Shown here: positions 11,190 through 22,689 of the stretch, one piece after another
Layout of the letters: each line of letters begins with the position of its first letter
Numbering within the stretch: position 1 is the stretch's first letter
NCBI GenBank assembly: GCA_030762175.1
Contig: CM060833.1
Span: 162,690,001-162,754,000, forward strand
Reading direction: 5' to 3'
Length of the DNA: 64,000 nt
Source of the DNA: Metallyticus violacea
Lineage: Eukaryota > Arthropoda > Insecta > Mantodea > Metallyticidae
Translations under genes and position numbers: made by a program
The notes under the pieces: generated by a model
Told to the model about the DNA's origin: nothing
Database searches by the model: none
The model's input: only the letters and a program-made list of their open reading frames with translations

Positions 11190-11855
11190 CTCTTCCTTAC
11201 TTAGAAAATATACACTTCGAATTCAGGAATACACGGTTACCAATTCATATTGCTGTATAATCTGAACATTAACTGGAGAGTTTAATTTTCAAGTGTATCG
11301 AGTTTTGCGTGCTTTTCTGACTGGGCGTCTTTTTCTATTTCCCCGTGCTTCAGGTAGCTCTTCTAAATTTAGTGATAGTTACAGAAACGAACTTACGTTT
11401 TTGAGATAAACTAATTTTTAATGTTAAGGCAGGCCATCTTTCAGTTAGTCGGCAGGGTGAATCGTCATAGTGTCCATTTACGGCGCCCATAACTGTCTTG
11501 TAAACCCTACAGTAAAACAGTCAATATATCAGAGAAGAAAGCGTAAATAGAGTATCGTAATCTCGGTATGTTGCAACTAATTGTCATAGACAGCAATGAT
11601 TACATTTTCTAGCAAGACTGCATACCATCACATTATCACTATGATTAATGGATGCCTGAACAATTTGCCACACTGGTGGTGAACAGGCCTTGAAATCATA
11701 TAGCAGGATATCTGGAATGGCTAGATGTGGCTCCTGCGAACTACGAGGAGGATAATGCTTTCGTTCCCAACTTTCTGCTAATGTGATCAAATCTATTCAT
11801 CAACGCGATTGCAACTACATTGATGCGTAGAGTCAGAAATCCAATATAGACTGGA
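11190..11855. other. No recognised gene
   Basis: A minus-strand open frame at 11584-11790 (68 codons) is somewhat GC-richer than its flanks, but has no recognisable domain or splice context. Nothing else is supported. Confidence 0.45.
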
Positions 11856-11856
11856 T

Positions 11857-12028
11857 ACTTTTTAATAGTGTTTAAACTACTGAGGCTTAGGCGTTGGACA
11901 CTGATGAAACATGAGATAAACTAATAAGTTGAGAAAGAAAATTATTTGGGAAGGGAGCGTTCTAGGTCTAAGTTTAGGGTAACTTTTCGGTGTTTGTCAT
12001 TGATAAAGAATGAGGAAAGAAAAATGTG
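11857..12028 (-). mobile_element. SINE-A 3' part, old and diverged
   Basis: Matches the tail and central body of SINE-A on the minus strand. Matching segments are GTGTTTAAA..CTACTGAGG, GGACACTGATGAAACATGAGAT, GTTCTAGGTCTAAGTTTAGGGTA, and the GAATGAGGAAA block. The tRNA-like head is missing. Divergence is greater than in most other copies. Confidence 0.7.
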
Positions 12029-12997
12029 TTACTCATGGGGTACACGAGTATTTGTGCATCAAAGGCTTCTATCTCCCGTGGTGGTCTGCATTCCATTGAT
12101 AATGTGTAAAATAACGTTTATCATTTCTCAAAATTAAAATAAGTGACCAAAAAGCATTCTTTTACTTTAGCTCAAATACGCCAAAGAGTTTTGGTAGTAG
12201 TATGCTGATGATGTTAGCGGTGAAGAGATAATACATTTTACGGAAATCTGGCTGAAATAAATTAACTTGCACTTTACTGTACACGTGAGCCAGAACTTCT
12301 GAAGTTGAAAGCACTCAATTAAGAGTTAATGTCTCAGTAAATATTTTGGCACTTAGCTATGTGGAGCACGGTAAACATTTCTACTGTCACACTAACTTTA
12401 AAACGGCCCTGGAAGACAGCATAGCAACGCAGTTTCTAATATTGATCCATTTTCAACAAACACTACGATAAAAAATAAACTTTGATGCTTTATAAGTAGA
12501 CACACACAGTAGAGAGAAAGCTTCAGTGAGCATTCTATCTGCTCGAAGATGCAGATTTCATATGCACGGTGTTTCAGAACTGCTGTTCATTTATTTTTCC
12601 TTTGTATTATTTCTCACATTGTTTACACATTGCAGGGGTATCAGGGAAGAACAAAGTAAGAGGTAATGAATGTTTGTTTACTTGAATATTTTCACAACAT
12701 AACCATTAATATGACTGTGCCGAAACGCCATTTGAACATCCATATTACATAGACCTTTCCAAATAACTGTATGTGAGCTCCGCTACTAACTTAGGGCATG
12801 CTTGCTGACGTTTCTTTTTCTACTTTGTCATGATAGCTAGTTTTTTTTCACATGTGCTATTCACTAGGATGACTATCTGTGCGCTGATTTTGAAGTGATA
12901 TTTCAACATAATCTGACCGAGACTCCATTGTTAAGACATGGCAGTCAGTGTCTTATGAAAGGTACCATTGAGTACCAGACTAATGGAAAGGATGTAC
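12029..12997. other. No recognised gene
   Basis: Nearly 1 kb of AT-rich sequence leading to mariner M1. No domain, element end or RNA-like structure was found. Confidence 0.5.
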
Positions 12998-13159
12998 AAG
13001 GATATGTCCATAACTTTCCGACCTCGCCGATCCTTATCTGATGTCATACCTTATCTGTTAAGTAAATACTTGCAACTGTAACATCCGCTCCGCTGTGTTC
13101 AGTTGTTCAGATATAGTTGCATAAAGAAGGCTATGTGTAGAAGATGTGACATGTTCAAA

Positions 13160-14449
13160 ATGGAGTGTCAAGCTGTTGTTAAGTTCTTCACAAAAGAAAT
13201 ACTTACTCCAAATTGTATTAAACAGCGATTGGACGGTGTGTATGGGGAAGCAACCCCCTCATATTCTACCGTAAAAGAATGCGCCAAACTCTTTTGAATG
13301 GGTCGAGAAAGCATTGAAGACGAAGAGCGTACAGGTCGGCCCTTGGAGATGCTCACTCCTGAAAACATCGTTCTTGAGGAAGGAGAAATTATGCAAGACA
13401 GGCAGCTTAAAGTTACAGAAATAGCAGCAAGGTTGCACCTTTCTAAAACAACAGTTCTTCGAATTATTCATCAACATTTAAACATGAATAAGGCTAATGA
13501 CTTCTTTCCTCAGTCCAAAAGCAGCAACGAGTCATCTGTTGTCAGGCATTTTTGGAGCTCTACCGTCGTAACGAGAGAGAAGTTCTGCATACCATTGTTA
13601 AAGGAGATGAAAGCAGGTCCTCTACTATGATGCCTTGTCCAAAATAGAATCGATGGAGTGAGGTAACCTGGTGAAGCACCGCCTCTAAAGGCCAAGGTCA
13701 CTCAGTTAACCAACAAGATCATGACCACAATCGTTTGGCACTGTGAAGGGGGAGGAACACCATAGTAATTGGGGAGTACTATGCTAGCCTACTGCACAGA
13801 CTATGTCCTTCGATCAAAGAGAAAAGGCGAGGAAAACTGAGTGGTGGTGTGCGCCTTCTTCACGATAACGCGCCTGCTTGTGTACACAGTTCTTGTTGCA
13901 AAGGAAGCTGTGAAGAAATGTGGCTTCAAGGAGATCAACCATCCGCCCCTTTTTTGATTCGTTTTATTTAAGGACGCTCTTTAACATCTCAGGTCATCAG
14001 CGTCCCATTCAATTCCGGGCGTGAAACGGCCGACAAATTTTGCTCAGAGGCCTCTTCTTTCAGGCTTGAGGTTCTTTATCGTGCCGTAAATGTACGACAC
14101 GGGACCCACGGCTTCCCTTCCGAAGGAAGCCATACTTAGGATTTTTACGCCCGAAAAAATCCATCGATACTGGCCGGGTTTGAACCCGCAACCTTGGTTT
14201 TAGAAGACAAGTATGGTTACCACTACACCACCAGGACCGACAAATCCACCCTAGCCCCGAACTAGCTGATAGTGACTATTTCCTCTTCTCAAAACTCAAG
14301 AAGACCTTCGAGGAAGGAAATTTAAGTGTGACGAAGAAGTGAAGAATGTTGTTTATGCCCATTTTGCAGACAAGACTTCTGACTATTTTTGTAGCGGGTT
14401 GAAATGTGAGTAGTGTATTGAAATAAAATGTAACTATATTGAAAAGTGA
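13160..14449 (+). pseudogene. mariner DD34D transposase, copy M1
   Basis: Cut-and-paste transposase of the IS630-Tc1-mariner superfamily. It would bind the element's terminal repeats and insert at TA. The ATG at 13160 begins MECQAVVKFFTKE. The paired helix-turn-helix N terminus follows (VYGEA..SYSTVKE; GRESIEDEERTGRPLE), then 'LSKTTVLRIIH'. The first catalytic Asp survives as KGDE near 13605, and the second as HDNAP near 13861. The third, in SDYFLF, lies after the inserted SINE at about 14272. Frameshifts, an in-frame stop after the first helix-turn-helix and the SINE insertion make it non-functional. Confidence 0.88.
13949..14243 (-). mobile_element. SINE-B copy 1 nested in mariner M1
   Basis: Full-length SINE-B on the minus strand: the tRNA-like head (GGTCCTGGTGGTGTAGTGGT) is at the 14243 side with B box GGTTCAAACCCGGCC, and the tail TTAAAGAGCGTCC is at the 13949 side. 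Flanking mariner sequence carries ATCCGCCC at 13941-13948 and ATCCACCC at 14244-14251, an 8-bp target duplication with one change. The other mariner copies are continuous at this point. Confidence 0.9.
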
Positions 14450-14505
14450 AATATAGTTTTCGCATTTATGGATAGGCCGGAAACTTATGGACCTACCCTC
14501 CCTCG

Positions 14506-15226
14506 TGTGAGATGTAATGAATATTCTCCAATGCGGTTAGAGTATTGTTTGAAATTTGGTTTAAAGTGAGCTACGCTATTATATTAAACAGAATTTGGTA
14601 CTATATCAGGTACTTTATGCACGGTATTAATATTTGTTCATGTCCTCCTCTACATGCTTATATTAGATTTCTTTTTGCTCTAGTTAGGCGCACTGTTATT
14701 TAGCAATGCAGTTTTAATTAGGGACGTTTTTGATTAAAGGTACTTTGACATGTTTTTTTTTCTTTTCTTTTTTTCCCCAATGATTCATATACTCGTGGGA
14801 ATAGCGTATGTTCTTAAAGCATAATTTAAAAACACTGGCCAGTATGTTTAAGCAAGCTTGAGCAAAAAAGCAAAACTGCTGTCCAGCACTATGCAGCAAC
14901 GCAGAGCTGCGACTGCTGGTAACGCATGACCTTGTTTAAAGGCAAAACGTTTGTTTTGTCAGCATGTCAATATGTACGTGTCCCTTTCGATGTGGTTTAC
15001 TAAATTGCAAACTGTTCCCGACAGGATGAACAGAATAATGAACAACGTGGCGACAACTTCAACTCACAGGTCCTCACATTCCTTTTTGCAATCCACAAGG
15101 ACAAACAAATACTCCAGGTTTGCATACAAGCAATTCTTAAGAGCATTTTACCTGTTACCCAACACACCGAGATTTTGTTTAGTCCTTGTATAACATTTTT
15201 TTTTTCACACAAGCCATGTCTTGTAC
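14506..15226. other. No recognised gene
   Basis: Short overlapping ORFs (60-80 codons) occur on both strands near 14714-14899 and 14951-15242, without domains. Nothing else is supported. Confidence 0.45.
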
Positions 15227-15227
15227 T

Positions 15228-15325
15228 ATGATTTGAACTCAAGGTAGAAAAAATTAAGAGTCACGGCCGAGTCACGGATTTTCTGCTTAATGTGCCGAGG
15301 TTCTTCCATCTGAGCTACCGTACAA
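15228..15325 (-). mobile_element. Possible diverged tRNA-derived sequence
   Basis: On the minus strand, CGGTAGCTCAGATGGAAGAA (about 15302-15321) resembles a tRNA A box of the 'TAGCTCAGATGGTAGAGC' type. About 60 bases later, GAGTTCAAATC (near 15240) resembles a B box. The spacing is long for a tRNA and no cloverleaf closes, so this is more likely a SINE head or old tRNA pseudogene than a tRNA gene. Confidence 0.3.
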
Positions 15326-15698
15326 TGTACAACTTAACTGCGAATATGGAGCCTACTCCTCACTTGACTGATTCCAAATCTTAAACTAACAAATGATTTG
15401 TGTGAAAAAATGACAATTATCATCATTAACTTCATGACTTAAGCTAATGAGTCCCTTTGGGCGAACTTCGAACAGGAATCCATCTCTTCCTAGGACTTCC
15501 CAACATTCTGCTTTCTATTTTTTTTGTACAGGTACATGTTTTAGGTATTCAGCTATCATCCATTTTAAATCGATAATCTGAAAAATTATTACATAGCTAT
15601 ATATTTAATTTCCAATTACATGTAGATCCTGTAGTATTGCTGCAGTTTTAATTTTGTTCATGAGTGACCCTTTGACACATCTTAGGTCCATCATTTCT

Positions 15699-15813
15699 CA
15701 CCGCCACGGGTGGCCGAGATCGTTAAGGCACGGACTCGTGAACGGGAGGTCTGGGGTTCGAATCTCGCCAGGATCGTCCTTCCTGACTGAGGTTTTTTCC
15801 AGGTTTTCCTCAG
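15699..15813 (+). mobile_element. SINE-A 5' part, broken at a transposon junction
   Basis: The SINE-A head (CCGCCACGGGTGGCCGAGAT), B box (GGTTCGAATCTC) and body run up to TTTTCCAGGTTTTCCTCAG. There the sequence switches directly to the 3' end of a Tc1/IS630-type transposon. The SINE tail is absent, and no target duplication brackets the junction. Confidence 0.85.
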
Positions 15814-16062
15814 AAATTGAAACGGCATGCAATCACGGAGGACACTTTCGCAAACGTTGCTCAATCAGTAGTTCAACGTACTCAGAAGTGTATCGACGCC
15901 GATGATGGACATTTTGCGCAACTGTTGTAACTGTAAAAGTCTAAAATGATTAGTGCTCATCATTTTGTGTTTGTGTGAATTCAGTTTTATTATGTTAATA
16001 CAGTTTTTTCCTTGCTTGAAGTGTATATACATATTTGGCACCCTCTGTATTTAAGTTATTCT
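15814..16062 (+). mobile_element. 3' end of a Tc1/IS630-type transposon (family T)
   Basis: The plus strand encodes the last ~33 codons of a transposase, ending CIDADDGHFAQLL-stop at about 15928. This is the usual C-terminal pattern 'C.....GHFE.LL' of this superfamily. A 3' UTR and a terminal repeat follow, whose reverse complement reads AGAGGGTGCCAAATATGTAT. The same terminus occurs near 20628, 28545, 44640 and 45285. The 5' part of the element is missing. Confidence 0.75.
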
Positions 16063-16110
16063 TGTGTCTTGAAATAAAAACTTTAGAAAAACTAGAGTTA
16101 TGAAGCATAA

Positions 16111-16344
16111 GGTTTTTTAACTTCCATTTTACTATTGGTGATACATGAGACGATTTCGCAAATTGGAACAGAATAATATTTATTTTATTCTATGAGGTGG
16201 GTTTCAGCCTTATGTCAGGGTACCTCCACGATATTTGCCATTAATAAGGACAGAGTAAATCCTGAAAAACTGCATAGTCAGTAAGGACTGCTCTGAAGGG
16301 ATTCGCATTGCTGATTTTTCGTTCACGAATCTGTGCCATCGGCC
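16111..16344 (-). mobile_element. Old SINE-A copy hosting a younger one
   Basis: Diverged SINE-A on the minus strand: TTGGTGATACATGAGACGA, GGGTACCTCCACGATATTTG, then AAGGACTGCTCTGAAGGGAT (B box region) and GCCATCGGCCATCCGG (head). The head end is where SINE-A copy 3 is inserted. Confidence 0.7.
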
Positions 16345-16355
16345 ATCCGGTAGGT

Positions 16356-16597
16356 TTTTTTTAATGGTGTTTAACGCCCTTTGGCACCACAGGCGGTGAA
16401 CACTGGTGATACATGAAATGAAATGATAAATTGGGAAAGGATTTTTTTAAGGCCTAAGTTTAGGCATTTGCCAATTATGAGAACTGTGGAAAATCTGCAA
16501 AAAACCTCAATCAGGGAGGACGGTCCTGGCGGGATTCGAATTCCAGATCTCCCGGTCACGAGTCAGCGCCTTAACGACCTCGGCCACCCATGGCAGT
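16356..16597 (-). mobile_element. SINE-A copy 3, inserted into an older SINE-A
   Basis: A nearly full-length copy, minus strand, with tail T run on the plus strand at 16356 and head at 16597. It is bracketed by a perfect 11-bp target duplication ATCCGGTAGGT at 16345-16355 and 16598-16608. About 20 bases of body are missing ('AGGAAACGTTCC' region). Confidence 0.9.
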
Positions 16598-16608
16598 ATC
16601 CGGTAGGT

Positions 16609-17157
16609 GTTGAACACTCTTATTTGTACTTAAATTGTGATTGCTATATTATTAAATAATTATTCCTATTATATATTGCATATTTTCACAGTATGCTGCT
16701 GTAATTAATTAATCGCCTTGAAATTGTAGAATATAAAATGATATAATTTATAATTGTTAAGTAGCTAAATACATTTTTAATAACATAAATTCGAATACCA
16801 AATATCCAGAAACGGTTATATAGTGAACGAGTCCTTTGAAACAGCAGCACCATTATTTAGAAAAGTAGAGAAGTGGAGAACATAGAAGAATTTGATGAAA
16901 TGGTTTTAGTAAAAGAACCTTGAATCTAATCACTGTCAATATAAACAAAGTCAAAGTCAAAGTAGCTGAACGAAGAAATATAACATTCCGTGTTTCGGAT
17001 ATATAGAAACTTAATTAGATACGTCCATAGTGAAGGATATCGTTTGCCTTGTTGCTTATGTGAAATAAGGAAGTAACATTGTATAAAATGTTAGCACTCT
17101 TTCTGTCAAGTTTAAAACATCTGCATCTCCGACTTCTGAAGGTACGTCTTCAGGGAA
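16609..17157. other. No recognised gene
   Basis: AT-rich, non-repetitive sequence. No ORF above 60 codons with a recognisable domain. Confidence 0.5.
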
Positions 17158-17200
17158 AAAAAAAAAAAAAACAAAAAAACAAAAAAACAAAAAACAAAAA
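17158..17200. repeat. A-rich (AAAAAC)n simple repeat
   Basis: A 12-A run followed by irregular AAAAAAC repeats. It could be an old retroposon tail, but no element body is recognisable upstream. Confidence 0.85.
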
Positions 17201-19822
17201 AAACAAGGAGAATTGGTGATAGCAATGGAAATAGAAAAAAAAAATTGTTATAAATAAAATGTTTTTCAACAATATATTATTAGTGGTGCATTAGACCTCG
17301 GGAAAATAATAATAAGATAAAGGCTAAACGTATTCCAGCTTGGAGCTCGCCGCTTTCCGCAACTGTGGTGCAGAAACGTTGTATGCGTGGGGAAAGCGCT
17401 TAGAAGATCATGTGTATTTGGATTTAGTCGCGTTGTTTTTACGATTGTTCCAATTTATCCTTCCAAACTGCACTTTTGTGTACGACAGGACATAAATTTC
17501 TGTTTGCTTCAGTTGTTGGTTAGCATTCGTCATTTATCTTTTTTGGAATTTTGTATACGTTTTGCGGGAATCGGGCAGAGTGTTCACCACCATTATCAAT
17601 GCCATTAATTATTGTCATATGGAATATTTTGTACAACGGGATACTTAACGATTGTCGTATAAATCTATGAGGTAGCCCGGAGTATATGTTGACAAGCGGT
17701 TAATGGGAAGGGAACTGGGTAAGAACATAATCTGTGGATAGTTCTTGTAGGTTTGATTTTAAATACAAAATATGGGATAATATGTTAATAAGATTTACAG
17801 TCACAAAATGTGTATGGAACTTTTCAACTGTTTTCAACTTCAAGATAAACTACGAATTAAATATTAATTATTAATTAATTATTCCTAAAGCTGCACTTGA
17901 ATATTATATTCTTAGTTTAAACCACAAAAGAACGAAATAAGTTAGTATTGCGTACACTACAGCCAATTTCAGCAACTCAAAATAAATCACTGTCCTAAAA
18001 TAAATTTTAACATAGAAAATTCTCTCAATAATCTTACCTATACCATTAAAGTCATGGTGGAAGAATTCATTAAGGAAATAGCTGCAATGTGGAGTATAAC
18101 AAGAATAAACCAGGGAAGAAAAGCCTACACATAATTACAATAAACTTTACTTCATGACAGTAATTGTAAAAGATTATATACAATAAATAATTAACTTACA
18201 CAAATCGCTGGTCTCATAAAACATGAGTCAGGCTGCACATTTACTAAACTTCAAAGAAGGGCAAGTCTTTTATTCAAAGGTAGTAACTTGTACCAAAGAT
18301 AAGAGTCAATGTTCGAGTGTCGACAAGTAGAACTCTAAAGAAAGGAGTAGGAAATGCATAGCGCTACTTGGAGGTGAAAGAAGGAAGGAAGGTCTCGAAG
18401 ATTCGAGAGGAAGGCAAGGTCTCATAACAGAGCAAGAGTACACACAAACACAGCCGAGCGGCGAATACTTGTATACTGCTACAGAACGATGAATATTTTT
18501 CATGAGATAATTCTAGTAAATTAGTACTTGCTAGTCAACTAAAGCAGAAATTTGCACCACTATACTCTCATTAGACCTGGGTCACCCATGGACTTCTGTT
18601 GTTTTATGAATTATATGAGAATATTGAATGATTTATGGAAGCTAATTACTCTTCTGGGTTTAGATACAATATATATTTAAATATAAATCCAAAAGTATAC
18701 AGCTTTATCAAATTAGTTTATTTAATTAGTTTTGCAGGATATTAATGGTCTACATAGGAGAATTTAAATATTTTAGTAACATTTGGGTGTCAAGACGAAA
18801 AGATAGTGTATATAGTTATTAAATCTCCTAAATAATTCCATTTATTTTCATTTGTTTCAAATGGTACACTGTTTTGCAATATTCTCACGTACTGTATAAG
18901 CATGTCTATATTGTGATTACAAATTCAAATGTTGCATGCTATGGAAAAACAAGTATTATTAGAGATGTGCATTTCTATATATTAGAAAGTGTAGGACATG
19001 GTATAAAGGCAGGCCAAGTGCTACTTTAAGTTATATTCGTTAGACTAGACTGGGATACAGCCGTATTTTGTTACGTTATTGTAGTCGTGCACATAAACCG
19101 ATTGAGATATATTCTGGTATACATTCTCTTTTAAGTAACATGCAAATAATTTGAAGAATTAAAACGATAAATATATTTCGGAACAGTTTACTTTATGTAC
19201 AGGTTCTTAACTCTGGGCTACATAAATCCAATTTTCACAGTTCGGTGTACTTCGTAAACAGTACTAGCATCCGTCGCAATGCAGGAAGTGGGCATCTAGG
19301 TGGCGTTGGTGTGGCGCGAATGTTATTTCGGATTGTTGTCAAGTTGTAACCTAAACAAGAAACAGTTTGAAGTTACAAACTTTTGCAATACACTTTATGG
19401 TCCATTTCCCCTTTATTAGGTCAGATACAAGTTGTCGTTACTGCACGGAGCAAGGAGGAAGCAATTTAACTCAATGGGAGGAAATAAATGTGTGCTCTTT
19501 GCTTCGCTGTTCAAGGGAAGCTGAAGAAAAATTGTGCAAACAGCAGTTATCAAGTAGCATAGCTTATATTTAAATCCACATTGACTGCTATTACTGTTAC
19601 CAGAGTTTCCTCGCTCTCGTTCTAACATTTCCTCTGTATTTGTCAGCCATATCGAATATAGCGGTTATACCTTGCGTCCCAGTCAGACATCTGCAGCTAA
19701 CCGACCAAAACCCTGGCGTTATCGATCCTTAATCTGCCTGCTCATGTTATATTTCAGCAGCCAAGTTAGCTCTATCGCCAACTCTGTCGCTTTTTTGTTA
19801 ACTACCTTGAATGTGCAACTCT

Positions 19823-19823
<1 letters not shown>
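17201..19823. other. No recognised gene, about 2.6 kb
   Basis: ORFs of 60-73 codons are scattered on both strands (17387-17608 plus, 18306-18503 minus, 19367-19628 overlapping), none with a recognisable domain. This is the longest stretch in the left half in which I found no transposon sequence. Confidence 0.45.

Positions 19824-19860
<37 letters not shown>
19824..19860. repeat. (ATT)n microsatellite
   Basis: Twelve perfect copies of ATT. Confidence 0.95.
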
Positions 19861-19861
<1 letters not shown>

Positions 19862-20184
19862 GCGAATTAAATGTAGCGCATTGAAATGCCAAACACATAG
19901 AATAAAGAATTTTGCGTATGATAGGTGAAAACATAACTTTGTAGAATAATTTGTAGGGATATTTTCAGATGTTCCCGTTTTAACATAGAGATACTGTAAG
20001 AAAACTTGTTCTGACAATTAGAGAAACTGGATAGATGAACGATAGAATTCCTAACAGGTGGTTGCAATGCAAGAGTTACATCCGCTTGATGACGCAAGTT
20101 GTGTCAATTGTAATTGAGTTTTGCGGAATATTGCTGATATAAAGTTAATACTTTTCCCAATGAAGCTTGGTTTCATTTATTATA

Positions 20185-20370
20185 CGAGGGTATATCCATA
20201 AGTTTCCGGCCTAACCATTTTCTAGGTATGATAAAGACAAAAACTATATTTCACTTTTCATTATAGTTACACTTTATTGCTATACACTTCTCACATCTTT
20301 TAATTAATATTTACGCCCCCCTCGCATAGTCAGAAGTCTTCTCTGCAAAATGGGCATAAACAGCATGTTA
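20185..20370 (-). mobile_element. mariner fragment M2 (3' end only)
   Basis: The terminal repeat CGAGGGTATATCCATAAGTT, preceded by TA at 20183-20184, continues with the mariner 3' UTR and the last codons of the transposase (TCTGCAAAATGGGCATAAAC at about 20342). Homology to M1/M3/M5 stops near 20370, so the 5' three-quarters of the element is missing. Confidence 0.85.
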
Positions 20371-20627
20371 AGTAACTTCCATGCAACTTCCGAAAACTCC
20401 TCTGTCGAAGAGCGAAGTACCAGAATGCTGGTGGTGACATAACCCCTTTCTTCATGAACTCTCCAAACTTTCCACATGTTTCTCGATACTGCTGTTAACT
20501 CGTTATGCCCGCGGAGGCAAGGTTTTGTAAATTTAAATTCTATACTAGTCCATGATGTTTCTCGTTCTCAATCTCTGGTACGCAGGATGGAGTACATTGG
20601 CAGCAAAGCTGTATACTGAGGGAGCCA

Positions 20628-20905
20628 AAAATGTGCACACACTTTCACGTAGATATCTATTTAATATATTTCAAAGTTTAACCGAAAAACAGCATAATGT
20701 GTAGTATGATGTTCTGTAAACAGATGTGACTCACATACATTATGATAGCGTTGCTACGACAAGTAAATCAAAAATGAACAAATGAAACCAAAATTATCGT
20801 ATGTGTTAGGTGTGACTCACATTACGTTATGCTAGCGTTGCTGCAACAAAATGGAGCCAAGATTGTCGTTTGAACACAGAAAGTAATTTTGAAGTGCACT
20901 GATTG
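20628..20905 (+). mobile_element. 5' end of a family T (Tc1/IS630-type) transposon
   Basis: The terminal repeat is GAGGGAGCCAAAAATGTGCA, flanked by TA. After it come subterminal sequence and two related 'GTGACTCACAT..ATTACG/GATAGCGTTGCTRC' modules near 20725-20760 and 20812-20845. An ATG at 20851 begins MEPRLSFEHRK, which looks like the family's N terminus but soon meets a stop. The rest of the gene is absent or unrecognisable. Confidence 0.65.
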
Positions 20906-21505
20906 CAGTCATAGAAAACTGTGGTGAGAGGGATATCTATATTCTGCTTTGTGGAGGTATTAATTACGAAACAAAAGGTTGTTGTCTACGGAAGATTTGA
21001 ATTTAAAGTGGTGGGGAACTCAAGGTTTATACTGTCTTTGTGAGATAAGGTTGGAGACACATAGACGACACTGCGGACATGGTTGAACAGGAACCGGGGC
21101 TTCGGTTTGCAACTGGAGCTAGAAGATCATCTATGTCTATGTGTCTATGGACATTTCGGAACCTGATCGATGGAGCTGGAACTCATCTGTGACGGCTGTA
21201 GCAGTAATTGTAGAGTTTTGGCAGAAGTGTAGACTTTTTGTGAGCTTTCAGGTGGCGCTCTTTTACTGTGTTTTTTTTTATATATAATTACTTAACATTC
21301 ACAACACTTCGTACAGCTTTTTTCATCCTAAGAAAGCTGATTTTCTACAGGAATTCGTGAAGTTCATCAATAAACTCTTTTATTGCTATTTAAGCACGGT
21401 TATCGAAGTTAAGTTGTTTAATGAATAATTCTACACGACCTTGCACAACTCAAACATTATTTTTGACCTAAGCTAAGTTCAAATTAATTATTTTTGAGAA
21501 ACATA
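20906..21505. other. No recognised gene
   Basis: Sequence following the family T 5' end. It may include decayed transposase, but no domain can be read with confidence. Confidence 0.4.
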
Positions 21506-21823
21506 CTACATAATCCATAGTTTGAACCAAACTTTTATATTCCTAGTACTGTGCTTTGTTAAAGGGATGACTGGTGCTGATGAGGATGCGAAAAACTTTC
21601 GGGCTTTAAGCTCATACAAACTTGCCAGAGTTCTATTCAAATAACCACTCACTTCAGCGAGACAACAAACAGTTATAAAAGCTTCCCATTTTCTGCACAG
21701 CGCTGCAAAAACTGGGGCATTTTTATTACGAAACTTAATAACTGTTTTAACTGCATAGTCCAGCACAGATTTCAACCCATTGAGCATGCGCTTGAAAACA
21801 AAGAGACTCTTAACAGATGACAT
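21506..21823 (-). CDS. Unassigned ORF, about 105 codons
   Basis: An uninterrupted minus-strand frame whose first ATG is near 21823 (MSSVKSLFVFKRMLNGLKSV). It holds a Cys/Leu-rich centre and an SSAPV segment near the C-terminal end. I do not recognise a family. The block 'WEAFITVCCLAEVSGYLN' faintly recalls hAT-type transposase helices, but not strongly enough to name it. No splice or promoter context is visible. Confidence 0.15.
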   Translation of the reverse strand: MSSVKSLFVFKRMLNGLKSVLDYAVKTVIKFRNKNAPVFAALCRKWEAFITVCCLAEVSGYLNRTLASLYELKARKFFASSSAPVIPLTKHSTRNIKVWFKLWIM

Positions 21824-21847
21824 TTTATTGCATTTGTAAATATGCAA

Positions 21848-22689
21848 TCATTCAGGAATTAGGAACGCACTTTCTTTACAAAGCATACCTCCTCCCGAAC
21901 CACCTCTTAGCTCGGGTCATAAATAAGTCTGCTCTTTATGAAGACTATGGAAAGTACCGCCCCTGTTAATATTCAGTAGTATAGTATGGCGTTTCTTTGT
22001 ACCCGCCCGTCGTTCTTTCTATCTTCTTGTCACCTGGCACCCAAAATCATTGTTCTTCAGCTGTTTCCTGTATCTAATTATTGAAATACATGTCTCGTTT
22101 CAATAAACTGAAAACAATATATCCAGTATGGGCACAGTTAGATGTTGCAGGTGCAAATAATAAAATAATAATAAGGTCATCAAATAAAATAAACCGAAAG
22201 TCCGCAATTAAAGAAACATTTTGGCGAATCTCTTGCAAGATTTTGGGAAAATAACCTAACTGATGCGATGGACAGGGTCCCCAAGATACGGATTATTGCG
22301 TGGAAAATCTACATCTATATACTGTTTCCCCTCCCCCCTCAATGCCAAACGCCAAGGAAATAATTTAATTTTTAATTTTATTCTGCAATGCTTATATTCT
22401 GATAACTTGATTGTATATCTGGACATAATACTACAGTTTAATTTTTATTTATTCCTCTTTGAAATTTATCAATACAAATTAAATTCAACATATTTTAAGG
22501 TCTATAATGCCAATAGTATAACTAAACAAAAGTAAAACTTCAAAAAAATAAATCTGTACTGGAAACTATGACTAATTTTACTACACCCATTAGCAATACA
22601 TTTGTTCGCTTTATTTATATTTCAAACAACGTATTAGTATCTTCACTTTTACAATTATTTCATTTACACATTTTTATACACTATACTAT
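21848..22689. other. No recognised gene
   Basis: AT-rich. A ~40-bp stretch near 22213-22253 (GGCGAATCTCTTGCAAGATT) is similar to part of the hAT-like end at 38998-39040, and may be a fragment of that family. Confidence 0.4.

Larger units (their letters stand above)
12998..14505 (+). mobile_element. mariner copy M1, interrupted by SINE-B
   Basis: The left terminal repeat (GATATGTCCATAACTTTCCG) and the right one (CCGGAAACTTATGGACCTAC) match the ends of M3 and M5, whose consensus outer end is GAGGGTAGGTCCATAAGTTT. Excluding the 295-bp SINE, the element is about 1.2 kb, the normal size of a mariner. The left end is the more diverged of the two. Confidence 0.9.

Noticed and set aside
15700..15780. 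Functional tRNA-Ser gene
   Set aside because: A and B boxes are present, but the sequence is repeated in all SINE-A copies, continues into the SINE body and does not close a proper acceptor stem.
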